Source: Mariprofundus sp.
GTDB taxonomy: Bacteria > Pseudomonadota > Zetaproteobacteria > Mariprofundales > Mariprofundaceae
Direction of reading: 5' to 3'
Assembly: GCA_021772775.1 (NCBI GenBank)
Contig: JAJFLH010000039.1
Coordinates: forward strand, 62,001-126,000
DNA length: 64,000 bases
In this document: piece after piece, positions 1 through 9,343 of the stretch
How positions within the stretch are numbered: position 1 is the stretch's first letter
Layout of the letters: every line of letters begins with the position of its first letter
Notes under the pieces: generated by a model
What the model was told of the DNA's origin: nothing
The model's input: only the letters and a program-made list of their open reading frames with translations
The model's database searches: none
Translations under genes and position numbers: made by a program

Positions 1-2
1 AT

Positions 3-185
3 AAAACAGCCATTTCATTGTGGCAACAACACCGTCACTGGCCTGCTATTGAGACCTATCACCAGCAACACCTGCAAGGCAGCACATCCACCCCATTAAC
101 AGGTGAAGCACGACGCACAGAGTCCAAGCGCATGCGCCTTTTACTCGCACTTACACAATTAGAATCAATTATTGATCAGAATTAA
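3..185 (+). CDS. 3' end of an unrecognised gene (partial)
   Basis: The frame is open from the window edge to a TAA at 183-185, about 60 codons. The visible C-terminus is basic and glutamine-rich in its first half and ends in a probable amphipathic helix (the last residues read LLLALTQLESIIDQN). I do not recognise the family. It converges on the histidine kinase gene, whose stop is 17 bases away, so the two genes meet tail to tail with almost no spacer. Only an open frame and sensible codon use support it. The upstream sequence would settle its identity. Confidence 0.45.
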   Translation, partial: KTAISLWQQHRHWPAIETYHQQHLQGSTSTPLTGEARRTESKRMRLLLALTQLESIIDQN

Positions 186-202
186 TAAACCTCGTTACTA
201 TT

Positions 203-2815
203 TCAGGCTTCAGGCAGCAGAATAGCCTGTAGCTTTTCTATCAGCTTGTCCGGCTCATAAGGCTTTTGGATAAAACCAGCCAGACCTTTTCCAACGAATC
301 GATTGGTCGCATCCTGTTCATTGTAACCTGATGAAAGAATGACTTTCACATCAGGATTAATAAGCTTCAACGCACTAAAACAGGCTTTACCATCCATTTT
401 GGGCATGGTCATATCCATCAATACAGCTCTAATTTTGTCTTGATGCTGTTGAAATAGTTCAACGCCCTGGAGCCCATCATTGGCGGTAAGCACATCAAAA
501 CCGCAATCCTCCAACAGCATTGTAGCAAATTCACGTACGCCTTCCTCATCATCGACGATTAGTACGGTACCCGAACCATTGAAAACTGGAGCAATCTTCT
601 CGGATTCTGGCTCAAGCTCTACGGCATATTGATGGGAAAGGGGGAATGATATCTTAATCGATGTACCCTCACCCGGTTCAGAATAGATACGCAAGCCACC
701 ATGATGACCTTTAACTATACCAAGCATGGCACTCATGCCCAGCCCACGACCTGCAAATTTTGTAGTGAAAAACGGATCAAACACCTTCTTTTGCGTCTGC
801 ATATCCATGCCGCAGCCAGTATCGGAAACCTCCAAATAAATATAGCGCCCCGGCTCAAGGTTCTCTGCCCCAATATAACCATTGAGATAATCTTCATCGG
901 CCTGCATCAAACCGGTGGAGATAGAGATAACACCACTTTTACCCTCAATCGCCTCTGAAGCATTGGTGATTAAGTTCATTACAATTTGTTGCATTTGTGC
1001 AACATCGGCATCAATCGCAGGTAAATGCTCATGCAAATGATATTTGAGCACAACATTCTTCGCCAACGACACTTCGATCAGCTTACCCATTCTCTCCACC
1101 AATTCAGTCAAACAGATCGGTTTAACAACAAAGCGCCCCTTACCTGAATAAGCTAACATCTGTTTACACAAATCAGCCGCACTATGACTGGCATTTTCAA
1201 TGGCCTGAATGTGTTTAAAAATCGGAGACACATCATCCATATGCCGCTGTGCAAGCGAAGCATTGCCAAGTATAGCAGTAAGTAAATTATTGAAATCATG
1301 TGCTATGCCGCCTGCCAGAACCCCCAACGACTCCACGCGATCCGTATGCTGCAATTTATCTTGAACCTTGCGTAGATGTGTCACATCACGTTGTACCGAT
1401 GCAAAACCAGTCACGGCCCCTTTACTATCCATGATCGGCGTAATCGATTGTGATACTTCATATGTATCACCATTTTTAGCCTGATTGGTAAAATCACCAT
1501 GCCAGGTTTTACCAGCTAGAATAGAGTGCCACATGGCTGCATAATATTTCTCAGAGTGGTTGCTGCTTTTGATGACACGCGGTGTTTTACCCACCACCTC
1601 TTCCGCACTATAGCCGCTAATACGCTCAAAAGCCGGATTCACATATTCTATAAGGCCATCAACATCGGTTACGATGATAAGCTCATCCGTCTGATCAATT
1701 ACAGTGGCCAGCTTGGTGATTTTTGCAGAAGAAGCTTTCTGCTCAGTCACGTCTGTTGCAATTCCACAAACGGCATACATCTGTTGATTGGCATCATAGA
1801 GGGGAAATTTCAGTGAATAATATTCTCTTTCTCCACGATCGTCCGGCACACTCTCCTCAATCATCATCGCTTTACCGCTTTCAATCACTTGTGCATCGTG
1901 TTTAGCCAACTCATTCGCTAAATCAGCATCAAAGATATCAGCGTCTGTTTTGCCTTTAATATCGTCCTGAGTAATGTGAAAAAGGTCCTCATAACGACTG
2001 TTTACCAATGCATATTTACCGTCGACATCCTTAATGAAAATCACTGCGGGAGAGTGATCCATAAGACTTTTCAGCAGTGCCTCACTTTCAATCAACTGCT
2101 GACTTTTTGCTGCAATGGTCTGGTCGGCCTGCTGAATAGAAGCTGCCAACAACTTGATCTCTTCCGGCTTGCTGGAGAAACCTGCAATATCAATTCGCCC
2201 ACCACCAATATCTGCCGCAAGTTGCGATAACTGCCGTAAAGGGGCTGATACACGAAAAGACATGCCAAGAGCAAGCAGCAGCGTCACCAGCAGGGCAAAG
2301 CCAATTGATAGCGAGATATCCAGCCTTAATTCAGCCAGCTCCTCCTGAATCGAACGGGCATCAAAAACAAGCAATAGCGTCCCAATTTCACGCCCATCAG
2401 ACGGGTGTATTACAGGTTGAACAATCTGAATATGGTAATCATTCCACTGCAGCTCAGAAGTGGGCAATTCCATTTTTTTCATAATTGGATGATTGCGAGG
2501 ATCACTGTGAGTGAGCACTTTTTGCTCTGTATCCAACACAGCGAACTCAATCAAGACAATCTCAGCATCATCAACAAAACGTTGTTGAATCCGCTCCATG
2601 CGTTTCCATAAAGGAAAAGATTTACGATACAACACTTCGTTACTGATGCTCGTTGCAATAAGTTGCGTAGCCTCAATAGAATCGGCCTGTGCAAAAGCCG
2701 GTAGCTTTTCCGATTGGCTTGAATATTGGTGCCAGGCAAAACCGCCCACCACAAGCATCATACCGAACAAAAAAATCAGCCCCGTTTGCACGGATAGTTT
2801 ATTGATAAACATCAT
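203..2815 (-). CDS. Hybrid sensor histidine kinase with two PAS domains and a C-terminal receiver
   Basis: An 870-residue inner-membrane sensor kinase. A membrane segment lies at about residues 10-28, a periplasmic loop follows to about 165, and a second membrane segment lies at about 165-188 followed by a HAMP-like linker. Two PAS domains follow (about 250-370 and 375-490). The H-box reads [11 protein letters not shown] with the phospho-accepting His near residue 505. An ATPase domain (GCGMD, GRGLGMSAMLG) is next, then a receiver with acidic DDEE, acceptor Asp near 800 in MDMTMPKMDG, and Lys in QKPYE. It lies 6 bases downstream of the PhnD-like gene and is probably co-transcribed with it. 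That binding protein could present a ligand to the periplasmic loop; this is inference. No separate output regulator lies nearby. Confidence 0.9.
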   Translation of the reverse strand: MMFINKLSVQTGLIFLFGMMLVVGGFAWHQYSSQSEKLPAFAQADSIEATQLIATSISNEVLYRKSFPLWKRMERIQQRFVDDAEIVLIEFAVLDTEQKVLTHSDPRNHPIMKKMELPTSELQWNDYHIQIVQPVIHPSDGREIGTLLLVFDARSIQEELAELRLDISLSIGFALLVTLLLALGMSFRVSAPLRQLSQLAADIGGGRIDIAGFSSKPEEIKLLAASIQQADQTIAAKSQQLIESEALLKSLMDHSPAVIFIKDVDGKYALVNSRYEDLFHITQDDIKGKTDADIFDADLANELAKHDAQVIESGKAMMIEESVPDDRGEREYYSLKFPLYDANQQMYAVCGIATDVTEQKASSAKITKLATVIDQTDELIIVTDVDGLIEYVNPAFERISGYSAEEVVGKTPRVIKSSNHSEKYYAAMWHSILAGKTWHGDFTNQAKNGDTYEVSQSITPIMDSKGAVTGFASVQRDVTHLRKVQDKLQHTDRVESLGVLAGGIAHDFNNLLTAILGNASLAQRHMDDVSPIFKHIQAIENASHSAADLCKQMLAYSGKGRFVVKPICLTELVERMGKLIEVSLAKNVVLKYHLHEHLPAIDADVAQMQQIVMNLITNASEAIEGKSGVISISTGLMQADEDYLNGYIGAENLEPGRYIYLEVSDTGCGMDMQTQKKVFDPFFTTKFAGRGLGMSAMLGIVKGHHGGLRIYSEPGEGTSIKISFPLSHQYAVELEPESEKIAPVFNGSGTVLIVDDEEGVREFATMLLEDCGFDVLTANDGLQGVELFQQHQDKIRAVLMDMTMPKMDGKACFSALKLINPDVKVILSSGYNEQDATNRFVGKGLAGFIQKPYEPDKLIEKLQAILLPEA

Positions 2816-2821
2816 CGCCCC

Positions 2822-3688
2822 TTATTGTTGCAAAGCTTCAAGCATCTCTGCGATAGGCTGATAAAATGAAACCGGCTTCACAACAAAACCATCAAGGCCA
2901 AAGTGTTTGAGCATGAGAGCCCCCTTTTTATCTTCATGCATGGTAGTCAACACCTGTTGCATGCGTTGAATGGCAGCTTGAGTAACATTCTTACCTGCCA
3001 CAATCGGGGTAAAGGGGAATGGTCCAATTTTTTCCAGAATGGCAAATTTATCTCTGGCTTCCGGATTGGCTTTAAAATATTCAACAACCACATATTCATC
3101 AATATTGGCCACATCCGCTTGCCCCGCCAACAACGCTTCGATGGAGTATTCATGTAAGCCGGTATGCATCAGATGACGGAAATGCTGCTGAATATCTATA
3201 CCTTGCTGTTTTAAAATATAAGAAGGGGCAACGAAACCTGAATTGGAGCGTAGATCAGAGTATGCAAATACCTGCCCTTTAAAATCAGCTAATGATTTTT
3301 CACTACGCCCTGCCAGCGTCATCACAAACGAACGATAAGTGGGGGCACCTTTGAACAATGGCACTGCAATCAACTGCTGTTGATCTGCTGCATGATCTTC
3401 CACAAAAGGCACACCACACGTCCAGGCCAGTGACGACGGATTATCTCGCAAAGTATTACTCAGGTTTTGATAACTATCAGTAAAATGCGTCGCCAGCGGA
3501 TAGTCAGCTTTGATTGCCAGCCACTGCGTAAATTGGTTGAGCAAAGGATTATGTCCCTGCTCCAGCACCACGCCACTAAGCACCAAAGCTTCTGTTTTTT
3601 CAGCATGTGATACTGTTATCGAAAAAAAAGAGAGCAGAGAGATGAGTCCAACTATGGAAAACATATATTTCAATGAGATTGATGCCAC
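2822..3688 (-). CDS. PhnD-like periplasmic substrate-binding protein
   Basis: A 288-residue exported protein. An N-terminal signal peptide (hydrophobic core about residues 9-27, cleavage probably after SHA) precedes a two-lobed binding fold of the phosphate/phosphite/phosphonate (PhnD) type. Family-like stretches include LAWTCGVPF, the FKGQVFAYSD region with SNSG and the ADVANIDEYV region. Such proteins usually feed an ABC importer, but no permease or ATPase gene lies beside it. Instead the next gene, 6 bases on, is a membrane histidine kinase with a periplasmic domain. A role as ligand sensor for that kinase is therefore more likely than transport, though not shown. The ligand cannot be read from sequence alone. 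Confidence 0.82.
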   Translation of the reverse strand: MASISLKYMFSIVGLISLLSFFSITVSHAEKTEALVLSGVVLEQGHNPLLNQFTQWLAIKADYPLATHFTDSYQNLSNTLRDNPSSLAWTCGVPFVEDHAADQQQLIAVPLFKGAPTYRSFVMTLAGRSEKSLADFKGQVFAYSDLRSNSGFVAPSYILKQQGIDIQQHFRHLMHTGLHEYSIEALLAGQADVANIDEYVVVEYFKANPEARDKFAILEKIGPFPFTPIVAGKNVTQAAIQRMQQVLTTMHEDKKGALMLKHFGLDGFVVKPVSFYQPIAEMLEALQQ

Positions 3689-3868
3689 TCATAGCCTCCT
3701 TGATCAACTCAAACGCCGAAAAAAAACGGTGTTAGAAGCTATCACCCACTAGCAACTATTTGCCTGCGTGATCGAGATTGCAAGGCATTTTATTTCCTTT
3801 TCAACTCATACCCAACTGACATTCAGAATGCATAAAACAGAGCAATATACCCAAACTTAGTACGGGTT

Positions 3869-3885
3869 AAGACGAAGTCCGTCTT
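3869..3885 (-). terminator. Possible weak terminator hairpin after bioB
   Basis: A 6-bp inverted repeat (AAGACG/CGTCTT) with a 5-base loop lies 22 bases beyond the bioB stop. It has no clear run of T on the transcribed strand, so factor-independent termination is doubtful. It may only be a 3' end-stabilising hairpin. Confidence 0.3.
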
Positions 3886-3906
3886 ATAAACAGGCATACC
3901 TTCGAC

Positions 3907-4893
3907 TTAGGCGTTCACCATGCGGCGGCTGGATGGCGTTGCCTTCTTCATCGGCCGCAGCCCCAGCTTGGCAAAAAGCTGCTGATCATTTTCAGCATCT
4001 TTATTACCTGCGGTAAGTAACTTTTCCCCATAAAAAATCGAATTAGCACCGGCCAGAAAACAGAGCGCCTGCATCTCTTCATTCATCTCTTCACGTCCAG
4101 CGGAGAGACGCACATGGGATCCTGGCATGGTAATCCGCGCAATAGCAATGGTGCGGATGAATTCAAAAGGATCCAGATCACCGGAAAATTGTTCATCTTC
4201 GGCTACCGGTGTCCCTTCCACCTTGATCAACATATTGATCGGCACCGACTCCGGATGTGGACTCATGCGCGCCAGCTGAGCCACAAGGCCAGCACGATGG
4301 CGGCGTGTCTCACCCATACCTACAATGCCACCGCAACAGACACTCATGCCGTTAGCACGCACATGTTTCAGGGTATCCAAGCGTTCGTCATAGGTGCGAG
4401 TGGAGATAATCTCTTTGTAATAGTCTGGATCGGCATCGAGGTTATGGTTGTAATAATCCAACCCCACCTCTTTCAAACGAGCCGCCTGATCGGCATTTAA
4501 CATGCCCAGAGTAGCACAAGCCTCCATATCCATCGCCTTGATTTCCGTAATCATATCGCAGACCAGTTCAAAGGCTCTGCCCTTTGGTTCACGCCATGCA
4601 GCCCCCATACAGAAACGGGATGCCCCCTTCTCTTTGGCCACTTGGGCTGCTTTCATCACCTCTGCTTTTTTCATCAAAAGCTCAGATTCAACATCGGTAT
4701 TGTAGCGTGAGGACTGCGGGCAATATTTACAATCTTCCGGACAGCCACCGGTTTTAATAGAAAGCAGGGTGGAGAGTTGCACTTCATTGGCATCAAAATT
4801 AGCACGATGCGCCTGCTGAGCGCGCCACATCAGATCATTAAAGGGAAGCTCGAACAGAGCCTCTATTTCATTTACAGTCCAATCGTAGCGCAT
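3907..4893 (-). CDS. bioB: Biotin synthase
   Basis: A radical-SAM enzyme that inserts sulfur into dethiobiotin, the last step of biotin synthesis. The product is 328 residues, normal for BioB. The SAM-cluster cysteines are in [11 protein letters not shown] (about residues 49-59). The second-cluster region shows MGAAW, CATLGML, YYNHNLD and the [12 protein letters not shown] segment, and a basic Arg is in RLSAGRE. The ATG at 4893 is preferred over a TTG one codon upstream because GGGAGA sits seven bases before it. No other bio genes adjoin it, but the regulator/ligase birA lies at 49.3 kb and a BirA-like operator lies just upstream of this gene. Confidence 0.97.
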   Translation of the reverse strand: MRYDWTVNEIEALFELPFNDLMWRAQQAHRANFDANEVQLSTLLSIKTGGCPEDCKYCPQSSRYNTDVESELLMKKAEVMKAAQVAKEKGASRFCMGAAWREPKGRAFELVCDMITEIKAMDMEACATLGMLNADQAARLKEVGLDYYNHNLDADPDYYKEIISTRTYDERLDTLKHVRANGMSVCCGGIVGMGETRRHRAGLVAQLARMSPHPESVPINMLIKVEGTPVAEDEQFSGDLDPFEFIRTIAIARITMPGSHVRLSAGREEMNEEMQALCFLAGANSIFYGEKLLTAGNKDAENDQQLFAKLGLRPMKKATPSSRRMVNA

Positions 4894-4913
4894 CAATCTA
4901 TCTCCCTTTCACT

Positions 4914-4943
4914 CGTTAACCTTTGAGTGCGCAAGGGTAAACA
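4914..4943. promoter_or_regulatory. Probable BirA operator upstream of bioB
   Basis: An interrupted dyad: CGTTAACC, 14 bases, GGTAAACA. The half-sites agree at six of eight positions and match the known BirA half-site pattern (TGTAAACC/GGTTTACA class) with the usual 14-base spacer. The nearer half-site ends about 20 bases before the bioB ATG, so binding would block transcription start or early elongation. The BirA encoded at 49.3 kb has an N-terminal DNA-binding domain, as this regulation requires. The site is seen; the regulation is inferred. Confidence 0.6.
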
Positions 4944-5061
4944 GCTTTGCCTGATTCAGCAAAGGTGTTTCGCTTTTATCTATTCCAAAAGAATAGTTAT
5001 AAGCACAACAGCAAAGCCATAAGAGGCCACGCTAAGGGATCATGGTTATTCCGAGGTCAGG

Positions 5062-6777
5062 CTATAAAGATGTCGGCTTATAATTCTCTCGACTCAAAAA
5101 TTGACGGACTGGCAAAATATTATTCAGGCTCATAGACAGGTGCGCCATATTCAAATTTAAAAATGTTGATGTCCATGCCGGCTTAGCAGCCAACTCTCCA
5201 CACACCGAAATTGGAATCGCTGCTCTTCTTGCGGCCGATGCGGCCATAACAATCAATTGTAAAACAGCCGATTCCCCTGCCCGATACAGGCTGGCCAACT
5301 CTTCATCATTGCGATCAATCGCTACAGTGTATTGCATCAGATCATTGGTACCAATCGAGAAAAAGTCACTCACACTTGCCATCTCTTCAGCCATCAACGC
5401 TGCCGAAGGCACTTCAATCATCGCTCCGATCGGCACGCTTTGTCTTATACCCAGACGCTTACGGCACTCTTCAACAGCCTCACGCACCTGCTCCATCTCT
5501 TCACGCGCTGTCACCATAGGCACCAGAATTTGTACAGCCCCATGCTCGGAAGCTCTTAGCATGGCCGAGATTTGAACTTTCATAAGCTCCTTATTGCGCA
5601 ACAATAATCGGATACCACGCAAACCCATTGCAGGGTTGGCACCGCCATAGTGATGACCGGCCAAATCACGGTATAACCATGGTCGATCACCGCCGACATC
5701 CAGCAAACGCATCGTCACCGGCTTACCAGCCATACGCTTCACCAATGCGGCATATTGTTTATACTGGCTCTCTTCATCCGGCATCTTTGTTTCGTTGATA
5801 AACAGGAATTCACTGCGATATAGACCCACACCATCAATGCCTATGCTCTCCGCCACATCCAGCTCTTCCGGAAACTCTATATTGGCCATCAGCTTTAATT
5901 CATGCCCATCAGCACTTAAAGATGGTTTACATGCAAAAGCCTGCAAACTTTTTTTACTGGCAGCAATCGCATCGATGAACTTCACATATGCGAGCTGTTC
6001 ATTGCTCGGAGGGTTTAATATCCACGTGCCCTGTTCTGCATCCAGAATAATGGTATCACCATCTTCAATATGAGAAAGAATTCCAGTCGCTCCAACGAGT
6101 GTTGGCAACCCCACCCCTCGGGCTACAATAATATTGTGGGCATCGGCTCCACCCTGCTCTGTAATGACACCGGCAACACCATGACGCCACATACTGACAA
6201 TATCTGTGACTGAAAAATCATCCCCGACGTAGATCACCTGTTCGCCGGCATCACCGCTATAATCAACAGACCATGCTTCATGTGCGTCTGCGGACCCCGC
6301 CTGAGCGATCAAATGCCCTAGAATCCTTCGGCCAGCATGCTCAATATCATGTTTACGATTACGCAGGTACTCATCTTCGACCTGCTCTAGTATGGTTTGA
6401 ATCGCATCCATCTCCTGACGCAATGCCCATTCTGCATTGATGCAATCATCATGAATGCGCCCAACAGCTTTATTCAACAATTCAGGATCAATAATCAACA
6501 TACGATGCACATCAAGCATCATCAACGAATCCCGAGCTCCAACCTGGCTTAAATGATCACGTTCAATATCAACATCTGTTTTGGCAGCTTCAATCGCGTC
6601 CAACAGACGGGTCACTTCATGTTCAACAAGCTCACTTACAATGCCACGCGCCGGAATAGGCTGGCGACCATGCAATAGCTTTTGTACACGCCCTATAATA
6701 ATACCTGAGCTTGAAGCAACGGCCTGCCCCTCACGTCGTATAACTGACCGCACCTCCAATCGCCGCGTTTTTTTCAT
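5062..6777 (-). CDS. ptsI: Phosphotransferase system enzyme I
   Basis: Takes phosphate from phosphoenolpyruvate and passes it to HPr. The product is 571 residues, the usual size for enzyme I without a GAF domain. The phospho-His lies in GGADAHNIIVARG near residue 215. The residue before the His is Ala where most relatives have Ser or Thr, a modest variation. PEP-binding motifs include GLYRSEFLF, RLLDVGGDRP, GLRGIRLLL, FSIGTNDLMQYT, and the catalytic Cys in SVCGELA near the end. The start ATG overlaps the ptsH stop (ATGA), which implies translational coupling. It is the last gene of the rpoN operon. Confidence 0.95.
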   Translation of the reverse strand: MKKTRRLEVRSVIRREGQAVASSSGIIIGRVQKLLHGRQPIPARGIVSELVEHEVTRLLDAIEAAKTDVDIERDHLSQVGARDSLMMLDVHRMLIIDPELLNKAVGRIHDDCINAEWALRQEMDAIQTILEQVEDEYLRNRKHDIEHAGRRILGHLIAQAGSADAHEAWSVDYSGDAGEQVIYVGDDFSVTDIVSMWRHGVAGVITEQGGADAHNIIVARGVGLPTLVGATGILSHIEDGDTIILDAEQGTWILNPPSNEQLAYVKFIDAIAASKKSLQAFACKPSLSADGHELKLMANIEFPEELDVAESIGIDGVGLYRSEFLFINETKMPDEESQYKQYAALVKRMAGKPVTMRLLDVGGDRPWLYRDLAGHHYGGANPAMGLRGIRLLLRNKELMKVQISAMLRASEHGAVQILVPMVTAREEMEQVREAVEECRKRLGIRQSVPIGAMIEVPSAALMAEEMASVSDFFSIGTNDLMQYTVAIDRNDEELASLYRAGESAVLQLIVMAASAARRAAIPISVCGELAAKPAWTSTFLNLNMAHLSMSLNNILPVRQFLSRENYKPTSL

Positions 6778-7058
6778 CCCCCTTCTCCAAAATGATCTGA
6801 GACCAGGGTAGATATGGCGGTGAGCGCAGCTTCGGCATCATCACCTTCCGCCCTCAGTTTCAACGTCGTGCCTTTGCAGGCCGCAAGCATCATGATACCC
6901 ATAATGCTTTTACAATTCACCTCTATATCACCTTTAATAAGCATGATATTCGCATCAAAACGCCCCGCTTCCGTGGCCAGCTTGGCTGATGCTCTGGCGT
7001 GCAGACCAAGCTTGTTCTGAATGCAGACCGTCTGCTCATGAATCAACCCCTTACTCAT
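6774..7058 (-). CDS. ptsH: Phosphocarrier protein HPr
   Basis: A small soluble phosphocarrier, 94 residues from the chosen start. The active His is in NKLGLHARASAKLA, and the regulatory Ser that HPr kinase modifies is in CKSIMGIMMLA, so both phosphorylation sites survive. The ATG at 7058 overlaps the end of the upstream EIIA gene by 8 bases. A start four codons upstream at 7070 is possible but would lengthen the N-terminus beyond the family norm. The serine site agrees with the hprK gene in the same operon. Confidence 0.94.
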   Translation of the reverse strand: MSKGLIHEQTVCIQNKLGLHARASAKLATEAGRFDANIMLIKGDIEVNCKSIMGIMMLAACKGTTLKLRAEGDDAEAALTAISTLVSDHFGEGG

Positions 7059-7476
7059 CAGTATTCTCAACTGGCGGACTTAGCACAATAGTTGGAGCCA
7101 TCTGAATATACTGCCTGCCCGACTGCATCACCTGTTGAGCCAGACTCGACAAATCTTTCTCATGATGCCGTAAAGTGGCCGCTTTAATCAATAAGGGCAG
7201 ATTAAAACCAGAAATCAGCTCGACATGCCCGGCCTGCAAACAGCCCATTGCCACATTGCATGGTGTGCCTCCAAACATATCTGCCAACAGCAGTACGCCC
7301 TCGCCGACATCACAAGCCTGAATTTTTGTCCTCAGGATATCGGAAAGAACTTCCGGACTGCATTCATTGATAACATCAACACTCGCGATTAGGGGCTCCT
7401 CACCCACCACATGTTGCAGTGCATGCAGCATTTCACTGGCAATCCGAGAGTGACCGATCAATACAAGACCGATCAT
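7051..7476 (-). CDS. PTS EIIA component, mannose family
   Basis: A 141-residue cytoplasmic EIIA of the mannose/ManX type. The N-terminus reads IGLVLIGHSRIASEML, with the probable phospho-His at position 9. The LLADMFGGTPCNVA segment is the usual second motif of this fold. No EIIB, EIIC or EIID gene is present here, so it probably acts as a regulatory phospho-acceptor from HPr rather than in sugar uptake. The gene overlaps rapZ by four bases upstream and ptsH by eight downstream. Confidence 0.9.
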   Translation of the reverse strand: MIGLVLIGHSRIASEMLHALQHVVGEEPLIASVDVINECSPEVLSDILRTKIQACDVGEGVLLLADMFGGTPCNVAMGCLQAGHVELISGFNLPLLIKAATLRHHEKDLSSLAQQVMQSGRQYIQMAPTIVLSPPVENTDE

Positions 7477-8399
7477 ACTTCATCCTCTGCTTGCTCAGGC
7501 TTTAACATCGCGTATTGCACAATACCAAGCTCACGATGTTGAATCGCGGGCTCCGCCACACGGTTATGCTGTAGCCATCCCGCCAGCTGTTCAGCCATAT
7601 ATACCGAGCGATGACGACCTCCACTACAACCAAAAGCCAGTGTGAAATAGTGTTTTCTCTCTTTCAACAATTGAGGCCAAATGAATGCAAGCCACTGCTG
7701 AATATACTCTTCAGCTTGCCTGACTTCCTGATAAGACTGTAAAAATGCAATCACCCCGGCATCCCGTCCAGTAGATGCAGCCAGTTCAGGCTGATAGTGA
7801 GGGTTGGGTAAAAAGCGCATATCAAAAACAATATCAGCATGCGCAGGCAAGCCATTTTTATAGCTAAAAGACATCACCGTACATGCCATCGCCTGTGCCT
7901 TCTGCCGACTCTCTTTCGCCGTTCGCAAACGGAACATATCCACCTTTTCAGCCAGCTCGTACGGCGTCAAATGGCTGCTATCAAGAATGATATCAGCCAT
8001 ATCCCTGAGTAACTTCAAACTTTCCCGCTCCAACTGAATAGATGCCATCAAATCATCTCTGCCTGGATAGGGGTGACGACGCCTGACTGTTGAAAAACGG
8101 CGCTGCAATATCTCATCTTCTGCTTCAATAAAAACAAACTGCCAATCCGACGGCACGGCCATATCTTCAATCACCGCTTTGATTGCCCTGGCACTAAAAC
8201 CACTGCGCGTATCAAGGCAAACTGCAGCCTGTTTATTTCGCCCCTGCATGCTCAAAATCCACTCCTGCAACATCTCCAGAGGTAGATTGTCTGTACAGAA
8301 AAAACCAGCATCTTCCAGCGCATGCAACACAGTACTTTTACCTGCTCCAGATAGGCCACTAATCAACAATATATCGGTCATTTGAGCAGCTTCTTTCAT
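7473..8399 (-). CDS. rapZ: RNase adapter / nucleotide-binding protein RapZ
   Basis: A 308-residue P-loop protein of the RapZ (YvcJ) family. A Walker A motif GLSGAGKST is followed by the family's CTDNLP motif. The C-terminal domain carries FGCSGGRHRSVYMAEQLA, the conserved anion-binding region. In enterobacteria RapZ senses glucosamine-6-phosphate and guides RNase E to the sRNA GlmZ; whether that holds here is unknown. The ATG at 8399 overlaps the hprK stop (ATGA). A start at codon 7 (8381) would match the N-terminus of many relatives. Confidence 0.93.
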   Translation of the reverse strand: MKEAAQMTDILLISGLSGAGKSTVLHALEDAGFFCTDNLPLEMLQEWILSMQGRNKQAAVCLDTRSGFSARAIKAVIEDMAVPSDWQFVFIEAEDEILQRRFSTVRRRHPYPGRDDLMASIQLERESLKLLRDMADIILDSSHLTPYELAEKVDMFRLRTAKESRQKAQAMACTVMSFSYKNGLPAHADIVFDMRFLPNPHYQPELAASTGRDAGVIAFLQSYQEVRQAEEYIQQWLAFIWPQLLKERKHYFTLAFGCSGGRHRSVYMAEQLAGWLQHNRVAEPAIQHRELGIVQYAMLKPEQAEDEV

Positions 8400-9343
8400 A
8401 CCGAGCCTTGCTCTATCTTATCCTGCAAGCGTTGCACAAACTCCTTGCCGCTATGAATACCACGCTGTTTTAACAACTGATTACGTGTTGCCACCTCAAT
8501 CAACACCGCTAACGAGCGCCCAGAACGAATAGGAATAGGAACACGTGGTATTTTCACGTCCATAAAATCAGTTTCACGTTCACCACCCAGCACCCGGTCT
8601 TCAGGTTTAATCTGGTCCCAAGGTACCAGCTCTACCACCAGCGTCAGGCGCTTGGTGTCTGTAATCGCAGCGGCACCATACAGATCCCTAATATTTAAAA
8701 TGCCTAAACCACGAATTTCCATATGATAACGTAAGGTTTCAGGGCTACGCCCCACCACGATCTTTTGACTCTCTCGCGTAAACTCCACCATATCATCGGC
8801 AACCAAACGATGGCCTCGCGAAATTAATTCCAGTCCAATTTCACTTTTCCCAATGCCGCTGGCTCCGGTGATCAATACTCCGAGACCAAAAACATCCATA
8901 TACACACCATGTTGATGCTGCATCGGGGCCAAACGATGGGATAGATAGAGCATCATATTGGTCATAAAAACAGAGGATGAAAAAGAGGAGACCATCAACG
9001 GCGTATCGGTACGTCGGGCAGCCTGAAGAATAATATCCGGCGGAGTCTGGTCACGTGTAATGACCACACCGGCCAGTTGCAGATCAAACACGGCATCAAT
9101 CACTTGCTTTTGTTCGCGGGGACCGCGAGTCGCCAAAAACTTGAGCTCAGTACTACCTATGATTTGTAAGCGGTAATCACTTAAATTCTCAAGAAAGCCG
9201 GCAAAAGCCAACGATGGTTTTTGCATGCGAGGATGATCAATATAACGATGCAGACCAGCCTCTCCAGCCAGCAACTGCATTTTAGCAGCCTCGCCCTGCT
9301 CACTCAGCAGCTCACGAATCGTGATCCTGCGTTGTTGAAGCAT
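8396..9343 (-). CDS. hprK: HPr kinase/phosphorylase
   Basis: A 315-residue bifunctional enzyme that phosphorylates and dephosphorylates the regulatory serine of HPr. The N-terminal domain spans about residues 1-130. The P-loop is GASGIGKSEIGLEL, followed by the signature MEIRGLGILNIRDLYG and the C-terminal stretch VLGGERETDFMDVKIPRVPI. It is full length, unlike the truncated HprK found in many Alphaproteobacteria. The start overlaps the ptsN stop by one base (TGATG). With an HPr that keeps its serine next door, a serine-phosphorylation branch of the PTS is likely. Confidence 0.95.
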   Translation of the reverse strand: MLQQRRITIRELLSEQGEAAKMQLLAGEAGLHRYIDHPRMQKPSLAFAGFLENLSDYRLQIIGSTELKFLATRGPREQKQVIDAVFDLQLAGVVITRDQTPPDIILQAARRTDTPLMVSSFSSSVFMTNMMLYLSHRLAPMQHQHGVYMDVFGLGVLITGASGIGKSEIGLELISRGHRLVADDMVEFTRESQKIVVGRSPETLRYHMEIRGLGILNIRDLYGAAAITDTKRLTLVVELVPWDQIKPEDRVLGGERETDFMDVKIPRVPIPIRSGRSLAVLIEVATRNQLLKQRGIHSGKEFVQRLQDKIEQGSV

